Assembly: GCA_030745955.1 (NCBI GenBank)
Contig: JASLNQ010000133.1
Location: 1-6,241 of the forward strand
Direction: 5' to 3'
Length of the DNA: 6,241 nt
Source of the DNA: Dehalococcoidia bacterium
Lineage (GTDB): Bacteria; Chloroflexota; Dehalococcoidia; UBA1151; UBA1328
Shown: positions 1 through 5,528 of the stretch, piece after piece
Position numbering within the stretch: position 1 is the stretch's first letter
Layout: every line of letters begins with the position of its first letter
Made by a program: the position numbers and the translations under genes
Notes under the pieces: model-generated
What the model saw: the letters and a program-made list of their open reading frames with translations, nothing else
Databases searched by the model: none
Told to the model about the DNA's origin: nothing

Positions 1-366
1 GACCAGCCGGCCTATACCGTTCGTGAGGAATCTCCACCGGCCGTGACTCCCGCCACCGTGACCGATGCCGACCCCGCTGGTGCGGAACCTGTTGACACTG
101 ACCCCGACGGGATCCAGCCGAGTGGTGGGCCCGTGGTCGTCCGCGTAAAGGAAACGGGCGATGCGGCCGACGACCGGTATCGACTTGAGGACATCGTCAA
201 GTTGTTCATCGAGTTCCCGGGGCCCGACGAAGCCGTGCTGGAGATTGAAACCGGCGAGAGGATCGTCCGGCTCGACATGCCCTTCAGCGTCGATTCGAGT
301 ACACAGCTCACGCGTCGTTTACACGAGTTACTTGGCACCGGGACGGTCCGGATGTCGACCGCATGA
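1..366 (+). CDS. dnaE: DNA polymerase III alpha subunit, C-terminal fragment (5' end outside window)
   Basis: This is the last 121 codons of a gene that starts left of the window; the frame is open from base 1 and ends at TGA 364-366. The visible protein has two parts. Residues 1-44 are a Pro/Asp/Thr/Ala-rich, probably disordered linker. Residues 45-121 form a compact domain opening with VVVRVKETGD. It continues with a helix (RLEDIVKLFIEFPGPDEAVL) and strands around ETGERIVRLDMPFS, and closes with a helix (LTRRLHELLGTGTVRM). The FPG-D-x-V-L pattern, the ERxVxLxMPF strand and the final LLGxGxVR are what I know from the extreme C-terminus of bacterial DnaE, especially in Chloroflexota. That region follows the OB fold and lies near the clamp-loader contact. 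No polymerase or PHP residues are visible, so the identity rests on this tail alone. An unrelated protein with a similar C-terminal domain is the main alternative. Confidence 0.7.
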   Translation, partial: DQPAYTVREESPPAVTPATVTDADPAGAEPVDTDPDGIQPSGGPVVVRVKETGDAADDRYRLEDIVKLFIEFPGPDEAVLEIETGERIVRLDMPFSVDSSTQLTRRLHELLGTGTVRMSTA

Positions 367-372
367 GCCGTC

Positions 373-392
373 GCCTGCCAGAATAAGCAGGC
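373..392. repeat. Small inverted repeat just after dnaE stop (weak terminator candidate)
   Basis: GCCTGC at 373-378 pairs with GCAGGC at 387-392 around an 8-base loop, starting 7 bases after the dnaE stop codon. No T-run follows on the + strand, so it does not meet the usual intrinsic terminator pattern. A 6-bp stem of this composition could easily arise by chance. Its position is its only support. Confidence 0.25.
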
Positions 393-414
393 CGGGTGCG
401 GGAATCGCAAGATC

Positions 415-436
415 GGGTTACCGAGGCAATTAACCC
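415..436. repeat. Inverted repeat upstream of DUF2007 gene
   Basis: GGGTTA at 415-420 and TAACCC at 431-436 are exact reverse complements around a 10-base spacer. The next bases include a perfect 10-base palindrome, CCGGTACCGG, at 436-445. The element ends about 30 bases before the proposed start at 467, so it could be an operator or mRNA hairpin. I cannot identify a convincing -35/-10 pair around it. The rest of the gap 367-466 shows nothing else I recognise. Confidence 0.25.
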
Positions 437-453
437 CGGTACCGGATGCAGGC

Positions 454-457
454 AGGA
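454..457 (+). promoter_or_regulatory. Ribosome binding site deciding the DUF2007 start
   Basis: AGGA lies 9 bases before ATG 467-469. The upstream in-frame ATG at 446 has no comparable purine run before it. This favours 467 as the start, giving a protein beginning MSWEV, as family members usually do. Confidence 0.55.
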
Positions 458-466
458 CCACATGCA

Positions 467-712
467 ATGAGCTGGGAAGTCTTCGCAACAGCGCCCGATC
501 AGCTGATCGCCGAATCCTGGTGCGGCCTCCTCGAAACGGCAGGCATCGAGTGCAAGCTGCAGCCCGGCGACGCGGTCGGTTTCATGGGTGTTTCGGTGTT
601 CCCGGTAAGGCTCATGGCACGAACGGAAGATATCGAACGGGCCAGGACGGTCCTCGACTCCTACATCGCTGAGGACGAGCAACCACCGGACTCCGGGCAA
701 GCTCCCGAGTAG
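467..712 (+). CDS. DUF2007-family small protein (putative signal-transducing protein)
   Basis: The 81-residue product begins MSWEVFATAPDQLIAESWCG and looks like the DUF2007 family (Pfam PF09413), small single-domain proteins with a ferredoxin-like alpha/beta fold. The family pattern is visible throughout: a first strand (WEVFATA), a helix that scans 'x-AE-x-x-x-LLExxGI' (residues 12-27), a strand (ECKLQPG), a Gly-rich turn, a strand (VFPVRLMART), and a helix (EDIERARTVLDSY, about 54-66) matching the usual 'EDxExAxxxL'. The last 15 residues are acidic and Pro-rich, probably disordered. There is no signal peptide or membrane segment, so it should be cytosolic. Start 467 was chosen for its AGGA site and the usual family N-terminus; 446 would add seven residues. 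The biological role of the family is not established; the 'signal transducing' label is only a database name. It follows dnaE by 100 bases on the same strand and may or may not share its transcript. Confidence 0.8.
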   Translation: MSWEVFATAPDQLIAESWCGLLETAGIECKLQPGDAVGFMGVSVFPVRLMARTEDIERARTVLDSYIAEDEQPPDSGQAPE

Positions 713-732
713 GCCCCCGGGTTCGTTACTCG
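706..732. terminator. Possible bidirectional hairpin between convergent genes
   Basis: CGAGTA at 706-711 and TACTCG at 727-732 are reverse complements. Their arms cover the ends of both converging genes (TAG 710-712 on +, TAA read from 728-726 on -). The 15-base loop contains the palindrome CCCGGG. The position suits a shared terminator, but the stem is short and no T-run follows on either strand. The call is tentative. Confidence 0.3.
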
Positions 733-1241
733 TGCGACTCCATCGCCAGGAGTCGGGATTTCAACCCGAGGCCAGCGCCTCCGAAGCCGTGAAGGTCACC
801 GCTGGCGCCGATCACCCTGTGGCACGGCACGAGCAGCGCGAGCTTGTTGCGGGCCATCGCCTGCCCGGCGCCGCGCGCTGCCCTGATGTTGCCTGCCTGC
901 TCGGCAAGCCATTGATAGCTGCGGGTTTCGCCGGCAGGGATCGAGCGGCACGCCTCCCATGCCTTCTTGAAAAACGGTGTGACATTCCTGGTGTCGATCG
1001 AAATTTCGGCCAGGTCCACCGGCTCTCCAGCGCAGTAGGCACTGATCAGCATGCGTGTGTCAACATGATCATCCGGCTCGTGCGTTGCGTTGCCAATCTC
1101 GGGCTGTACCGCATCGAGCGCCTGTCCGGGGGACGACTCGGGAAGGCTGGCCCGAACAATTCCGTGCTGGTTGCCAACAATCGCAACCCAACCCATGTCG
1201 GTCTCAAAAACGTCGTATGTCGTTTCTTCTGGGGCGGCCAA
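726..1241 (-). CDS. ogt: Methylated-DNA--protein-cysteine methyltransferase (O6-alkylguanine-DNA alkyltransferase)
   Basis: This suicide DNA-repair enzyme moves an alkyl group from O6-alkylguanine to its own cysteine in the cytosol. With the proposed TTG start the product is 171 residues, normal for the family. An N-terminal domain (about 1-85) precedes the conserved DNA-binding and active-site domain. Visible key residues are Tyr109 in the ETRSY stretch before the helix-turn-helix, the Arg finger at Arg123 (AARGAG, usually ARAVG), Asn132, and the PCHRV motif with acceptor Cys140. The GFGG turn and final helix LKSRLLAME follow. The Pro usual after Asn132 is Lys, a tolerated variation. The TTG lies one base past the preceding gene's stop, with GAGGGGAGAA upstream; the first in-frame ATG (1196-1194) would cut into the first strand. 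The frame stays open further upstream to 1421, but that part overlaps the preceding gene and reads as Arg/Gly/Ser-rich non-family sequence. It is the last gene of the - strand run. The class is clear; ogt versus ada-type naming is by domain content (no Ada N-terminal domain). Confidence 0.93.
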   Translation of the reverse strand: MAAPEETTYDVFETDMGWVAIVGNQHGIVRASLPESSPGQALDAVQPEIGNATHEPDDHVDTRMLISAYCAGEPVDLAEISIDTRNVTPFFKKAWEACRSIPAGETRSYQWLAEQAGNIRAARGAGQAMARNKLALLVPCHRVIGASGDLHGFGGAGLGLKSRLLAMESHE

Positions 1242-1242
1242 G

Positions 1243-4059
1243 CTAGGTGCTTCTCCCCTCGCCGAGCTCCGGCCCGGCGCGCCCCAGCTGCCGCAACCGG
1301 TGGGCGACCAGCGCCCGCGCCACTCGCCGCCATGCCCCCTCGAGCCTTTTCGACATATCGTCGGCAAAATCGGTGTTCCCGGATGGGTTGGCGTAGACGC
1401 GCCGCTGGAATTCAATCGCAATTAGCGAAGCATGCTCCTGGGCGGCATACGTCTGGTTGCCGAGGTTGACCGCAAATTCAAGTGCCGTTTCGTTCGACCG
1501 TCGCCGCATGCCCAACAGAGCCGCGATCCTGCTCATCCGTGCGTATGCCCGCGTCGGAGCGTCCATGCCCCGCAGGCTCAACCACCAGATGAACGCCAGC
1601 AGCAGGCCTGCGGCGATGAACCCGCCCAGCCAGGCGAAAGGCCGCCACGGAAGGTTGATTCGGGTTGAATCGTCGGGAATCTGGCTCTGGGCGATTCCGT
1701 CGGCGTTCGCCCGCGCCTCGCGGGCCAGGCGTTCGAGGTCGGCGATGTCCTGCAGGTAGTCCGGGTCTTCTTCAGCGGACCCGATAGCGCCAGCAGCGAA
1801 TACATCGCCACCACCGACCACAGGTGCAAGCCGTCCGCGGTCGAGGGCAAGCTGGCCCGGTGTGACCTCGTAGTCGATCCAGCCAAATTCGGGGAAGTAG
1901 ACCTGGCTCCAGCCGTGCCGGTCTTCGTCGCGAATCAGGAACATTCCTGCGTCGGGGACGTATTCACCGGGAGACCAGCCGGCGACGAAGCGGGCAGGTA
2001 CGCCAACGGCCCTGAGCAGCACCGCGGCGGCCGATCCGAAGTACTGGCTGTAACCCTTGATCTTCGATGCATCGCAGTTCGGGTAGTTGGAGGCGCACGG
2101 TTCAGACCGGGTCTGGAACAGGAAGTAGTAGATGCCGTCGATACCAAACTCGGGACCATCGATCTCAAGCGAATACGCCTGGCCCTTGAGGAACGCCTTG
2201 ACTGCTTCGGCCTTTTCAAGGGGGGTTTCAGCTCCGGCCTCGCGGACGATCTCCGAGGCCAGGACTCTCACTTCGTCGGGCAATGAAGCTGGCAGTTGAA
2301 GGTAGCGGTCGGTGATCCAGGTCGGGTAGTCGGTCCCTGCGTCGTTCAGCTGGGCATCGGTCGCGAGCGAAACGAACGTCTGGATGGAGAACGTATCGTC
2401 CTTGGATATCCTGTTTGCGAGTTCGACACCGACCTGCTCGATCGGGGCGGTCCGTTCGATCCGGAGGTCCGTGACCAGTCGGTTTCCCCGGTTGGGATTG
2501 AGTTCGATGGTTATCGCATCCCAGTCCAGTTCCTTTGAGTCGGTCCGGAGGGGAAGCAGGAGGGTCTCGAACCTCTCTACGGTCCCGTTGGCCCGTTCCT
2601 CTGATCGCGAAACCGTCTGCTCTTCCCCGGTTTCAGTCGCGATAATGAGATTCTGGATCACTTCGTTGACAAGTTCGACCGGAGCCAGGCGCTGGTTGTT
2701 CAGGCGTGTCGGCTGGTTTGTGATCGACACGGGCATCAGGTCGCCAAGTGCAAACCTGATCGCGAAAGCCATGTCGCGCAGATCCTGCGGCATTTCGCTG
2801 AGTGACCTGACCGAACCCGTCAACGGCACTCGCCATCGCATCGGGTTGAGGACCTGCACAGTCACCTTACGGTCGACCGAGAAGACTGCGCCCGCCGGTA
2901 CAACCGCCCGGGTGTCGACCAACGGCATGTATATCTGCGAGACCCGTTCGCGCTCCAGCTCCGAGGGGGCAAGCGTAAGCGCTGTCCGCGGGTCGACTGC
3001 AACCTTTGTGCTTGAGTCGGTCAGCCAGCCCTGCGACGTGTACTCCTGGTAGACGCGGCCGGCGTAGGGGACCACGTATTTCGACCGTACCCACATCAGG
3101 GGTTCGTCAGTGAGTTCGAGCGCGCCGCTGAAAGCCGTCGACTGGGAGGGAGTGGCCAGCCGCTCCCCTCTCGCCGGGCCGTCGACACCGGCAAGCAACC
3201 GGTTCGCCGTATCTTGCATTGCGAAGAACGGCCGTCTGAAGATGTCCCACGTGTCGTAAAGCTGATCCGACCGCGGCTCCCAGACCGGCAGCAGGGCACT
3301 GAGCAGCACGATTGGGAGTGCGAAAAGCAGGCCGTCCTGTACGGTCACCCACCCGAGAAACCGTGAGTACTCGATCCCCTCCGACCGCCACCTCTGGATC
3401 CGGCGTACAGTCGTCAGGTGAGCGAACAACACGATTCCGCCGACCAGGAACAGGAAAAATGTGTGCTCGTGTTCGCCGTGGCGGTAGCTGAGGTTGGTGA
3501 GGATCACCAGCGCCATCAGCACGGTCGGAAGCCAGGGCGACCGGAATCGGAAGGTGAGTGCGGTCACCCCGTAACCGACAATCCACGACGCCGTCATGAA
3601 CATGATCGCGAAAGGCACGGTGTCGGTGCTGATCCCACCTGACCGCGCAGCTTCAATCCAGATGCCGAAGCGGGCGAACGAGTCGACCCCGCGCGCAAAT
3701 GGGTCATCCCCCGCGGCGTGTGCCGAGCCCTGCCAGAGCACCACGAAAAATCCCAGGCCGAGCGCATAGATGATCGTCAGGGTCCAGTGGACATTCAGTC
3801 TAGAGACAATAAACGCCGCAGTTGTACCGATCAGCAGGGTTGGGATGATCGACGGCAGGTCGCCCCACCCGGCGAGTTGGACCGACCAGCCGACACTCGC
3901 CATCATCCAGATCAAAACGACGAATGTGACCCAGTCGTAGACCGGAGAGAAACTATTCAGCCGGTCGCCAATCGCGAATATCCAGCGCGGCGTCTCCCGG
4001 ATCTCGTCGACCCCCGGTGGCCCCGGAACGTTTTTCAGGAAATCGATGGCCGTGCTCAT
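1243..4059 (-). CDS. TgpA-like membrane protein with transglutaminase-fold domain (nucleophile Cys replaced by Ser)
   Basis: The 938-residue membrane protein has the TgpA layout. Seven predicted N-terminal membrane segments lie at roughly 42-63, 69-87, 92-110, 148-170, 175-191, 198-217 and 238-260. A large external region (about 261-805) follows, then one membrane segment (about 806-829) and a cytosolic DUF4129-like tail (about 835-925). The external part contains beta-rich sequence, the lead-in YPTWITDRYLQLP (578-590), and a transglutaminase-core domain (about 592-745). The core keeps LLRAVGVPARFVAGW (681-695), catalytic His715 in HGW, and Glu731 (YEVTPG) where Asp is usual; Glu is common here in related bacterial proteins. 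The nucleophile position, normally GYC, is GYS: Ser671. An inserted segment before it carries Cys655 and Cys662. Residues about 430-545 are polar and I do not recognise them. The ATG overlaps the DUF58 stop as ATGA, with GGTGG 6 bases upstream, so translation is probably coupled. No stop or frameshift breaks the frame. Enzymatic activity is doubtful; the fold and architecture are well supported. Confidence 0.88.
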   Translation of the reverse strand: MSTAIDFLKNVPGPPGVDEIRETPRWIFAIGDRLNSFSPVYDWVTFVVLIWMMASVGWSVQLAGWGDLPSIIPTLLIGTTAAFIVSRLNVHWTLTIIYALGLGFFVVLWQGSAHAAGDDPFARGVDSFARFGIWIEAARSGGISTDTVPFAIMFMTASWIVGYGVTALTFRFRSPWLPTVLMALVILTNLSYRHGEHEHTFFLFLVGGIVLFAHLTTVRRIQRWRSEGIEYSRFLGWVTVQDGLLFALPIVLLSALLPVWEPRSDQLYDTWDIFRRPFFAMQDTANRLLAGVDGPARGERLATPSQSTAFSGALELTDEPLMWVRSKYVVPYAGRVYQEYTSQGWLTDSSTKVAVDPRTALTLAPSELERERVSQIYMPLVDTRAVVPAGAVFSVDRKVTVQVLNPMRWRVPLTGSVRSLSEMPQDLRDMAFAIRFALGDLMPVSITNQPTRLNNQRLAPVELVNEVIQNLIIATETGEEQTVSRSEERANGTVERFETLLLPLRTDSKELDWDAITIELNPNRGNRLVTDLRIERTAPIEQVGVELANRISKDDTFSIQTFVSLATDAQLNDAGTDYPTWITDRYLQLPASLPDEVRVLASEIVREAGAETPLEKAEAVKAFLKGQAYSLEIDGPEFGIDGIYYFLFQTRSEPCASNYPNCDASKIKGYSQYFGSAAAVLLRAVGVPARFVAGWSPGEYVPDAGMFLIRDEDRHGWSQVYFPEFGWIDYEVTPGQLALDRGRLAPVVGGGDVFAAGAIGSAEEDPDYLQDIADLERLAREARANADGIAQSQIPDDSTRINLPWRPFAWLGGFIAAGLLLAFIWWLSLRGMDAPTRAYARMSRIAALLGMRRRSNETALEFAVNLGNQTYAAQEHASLIAIEFQRRVYANPSGNTDFADDMSKRLEGAWRRVARALVAHRLRQLGRAGPELGEGRST
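1251..1260 (-). promoter_or_regulatory. Ribosome binding site for ogt inside the end of the preceding gene
   Basis: On the - strand GAGGGGAGAA reads from 1260 to 1251, with its GGAG core 11 bases before TTG 1241-1239. It encodes the Gly-Glu-Gly-Arg of the upstream protein's C-terminus. The spacing is slightly long but this is the only clear purine-rich site near the domain's N-terminus. It decides the unusual TTG start. Confidence 0.5.
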
Positions 4060-5477
4060 ACGTCGCCACCCACGGGACCTGGTGAATCTGCGGTTGGCAA
4101 CTCAGCCGACGCCGGCTGCGCTCCGGACAGGGGTGACTCTGGCGATTCGGGCCGGGGACGTGCGGTGGCCTGGCGCAGGCTCTCGTGCAGGCCACCCACC
4201 GGGTTCAGCAGGGCATTCGGAATCGAATCGCCGCGGGAGAGCGGGTAGGTCGATACCCCGACGGTGGTCAGGTGGTCCCGGGCATCGGTGTTCGACTCGC
4301 CACCGAACGACGCCCGGTCGATGAGCACGGTGCTGACACGAACGCCCCGTCTGGAGAGTCCGCCCAGCGCTTCGACCCATGTCCCATCGCCGGCAGCGGT
4401 TACCACGACAAGCGATGTGTTCTGCCCGAGGTCTCGCTCAAGCTCCACCAGGCAGTCGAGAATCGTGGCTTCCCCGACCGGCTTGCTCGCTGCGATGTGG
4501 CGCATGATCTGTTCGTGCTGGTGCGCCGACCGGTCGGGCATTGCGACAAGCGACAGGCTGCCGTGCGCCACGTAGCCGACGGGGAGGAACCCGCGGCTGT
4601 AGCGGTCGATCACCGAGGCGGCCACGGTCGCCGCAATCTCATCGGAGGTATCGTCGCCATCTGCAACCTGCGAATCCTTGTGCTGGTCGAAGACGACCCA
4701 CATCTGGCTCGATGATCCCTGGTCGAACTGCTTGACCATCAATTCGCCGGTCCGGGCCGTCGAAAGCCAGTGAATCCTGCCGAGGGCATCGCCGAGTTCG
4801 TATTCGCGTACTGAAGCGACGTCGGTGCTAAGGACCCTCGCCCGCTGCCGGCGTGAGGTCTCGCCCACAAGGTGGACCGAGGGTGGGGCGAAGTCGGGAA
4901 TATCGACGATTTTCGGGTAGACGAGGACGGTGTCTTCGCCGCCGAACTTCACTTCCTGCGGGAACATGCTGAACGGGTCGGAGGTGCGGGCGACGAGCGG
5001 GCCAATCGTGTACTCTCCCCGCCTTTTGACAACTCCCGACATATCAAGGCGGTCGAATGCGACCATCAGGCCGAGGCTGGCGACGCGCTTGAACTGGATC
5101 CCGGGGAGGTCGGTATTGTCTTCGACCTCGATCCACGACCGGGGTGTCCCGCCGTGGTTCCGCAGGACGACCGTCTCGGAAATCGTATCGCCGACGGTGA
5201 ACGGCCCCTTCGGACGCTGGACCTGGGCCGTCAGTCTCTCGGAGCTGCTCCGTGCCCAGAGCCACCCCGCGACCATGAGGATTCCAAGCGAGTAGTAGAG
5301 CCTCACCGCCAGGTTGAACCCGGTCGCCATGCCGGTGAGGAACTCGATCACCATCACGACCAGGATGCCGTACAGGATGGGGTGGCGCCGCAATCCCCGG
5401 ACCACGCGCCTGCGCCCACTGTCAGCTACAGGTAAGTTCGTGTCCTGGTTGTTCGATGACCTGAAAGAGCGGAGCAT
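4056..5477 (-). CDS. DUF58 domain-containing membrane protein
   Basis: The 473-residue protein is the usual partner of MoxR ATPases. A basic N-terminus (GRRRVVRGLRRH, about 21-32) precedes two membrane segments (about 33-50 and 55-74). A beta-rich region follows (about 80-200; GPFTVGDTISETVVLRN, then RRGEYTIGPLVARTSDPFSMF at about 152-172). The DUF58 signature spans residues 224-251, with REYELGD, RIHWLSTAR and LMVKQF. A vWA-like Rossmann region begins at about 257. Its metal-site start is degenerate: FDQHKDS replaces a DxSxS pattern, with Asp264 as the only obvious equivalent. The final ~37 residues are Pro/Ser-rich and probably disordered. The start ATG 5477-5475 has AGGG only 3 bases upstream, a weak, close site; I see no better start because the basic stretch and membrane segments follow directly. 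It lies 51 bases after moxR and overlaps the next gene by ATGA. Its role is inferred from context: a membrane-anchored MoxR client or adaptor in envelope biology. Confidence 0.9.
   Translation of the reverse strand: MLRSFRSSNNQDTNLPVADSGRRRVVRGLRRHPILYGILVVMVIEFLTGMATGFNLAVRLYYSLGILMVAGWLWARSSSERLTAQVQRPKGPFTVGDTISETVVLRNHGGTPRSWIEVEDNTDLPGIQFKRVASLGLMVAFDRLDMSGVVKRRGEYTIGPLVARTSDPFSMFPQEVKFGGEDTVLVYPKIVDIPDFAPPSVHLVGETSRRQRARVLSTDVASVREYELGDALGRIHWLSTARTGELMVKQFDQGSSSQMWVVFDQHKDSQVADGDDTSDEIAATVAASVIDRYSRGFLPVGYVAHGSLSLVAMPDRSAHQHEQIMRHIAASKPVGEATILDCLVELERDLGQNTSLVVVTAAGDGTWVEALGGLSRRGVRVSTVLIDRASFGGESNTDARDHLTTVGVSTYPLSRGDSIPNALLNPVGGLHESLRQATARPRPESPESPLSGAQPASAELPTADSPGPVGGDV
4066..4071 (-). 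promoter_or_regulatory. Ribosome binding site for the TgpA-like gene
   Basis: On the - strand GGGTGG reads from 4071 to 4066, leaving 6 bases to ATG 4059. It sits inside the last codons of the DUF58 gene (Val-Gly-Gly-Asp-Val end). Together with the ATGA overlap (4059-4056) it supports coupled translation of the two genes. Confidence 0.5.
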
Positions 5478-5528
5478 GTGCCCTGGCTAAGGCTGTGATT
5501 GTGTGGGTTCGGGAGTTGGGTTGGCCGG

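Noticed and set aside
436..445. Perfect palindrome CCGGTACCGG as a stand-alone regulatory site
   Set aside because: About six perfect 10-base palindromes are expected by chance in a window this long, so alone it carries no weight; it is mentioned only with the neighbouring inverted repeats.
446..466. Upstream ATG 446 as start of the DUF2007 protein
   Set aside because: It lacks a ribosome site and adds seven residues not typical of the family; ATG 467 has AGGA at 9 bases and the usual MSWEV-like beginning.
12..488. 158-codon - strand open frame opposite the dnaE end
   Set aside because: Ser/Thr/Pro/Arg-rich product typical of antisense reading of a GC-rich gene; no family resemblance, and the + strand frame explains the region better.
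1242..1421. N-terminal extension of the alkyltransferase to a TTG at 1421
   Set aside because: It would overlap the TgpA-like C-terminus by about 180 bases, and the extension reads as Arg/Gly/Ser-rich non-family sequence.
732..1469. Long + strand open frame (245 codons) opposite ogt
   Set aside because: It is antisense to a clear alkyltransferase with an intact PCHRV motif; the translated product has no recognisable motif and the composition of a GC-rich shadow frame.
1243..4059. TgpA-like gene as a decaying pseudogene because of the missing catalytic Cys
   Set aside because: The 938-codon frame is intact with all membrane segments, the conserved fold residues and the C-terminal DUF4129-like domain, and it is tightly coupled to its neighbours; a single altered residue is not decay.
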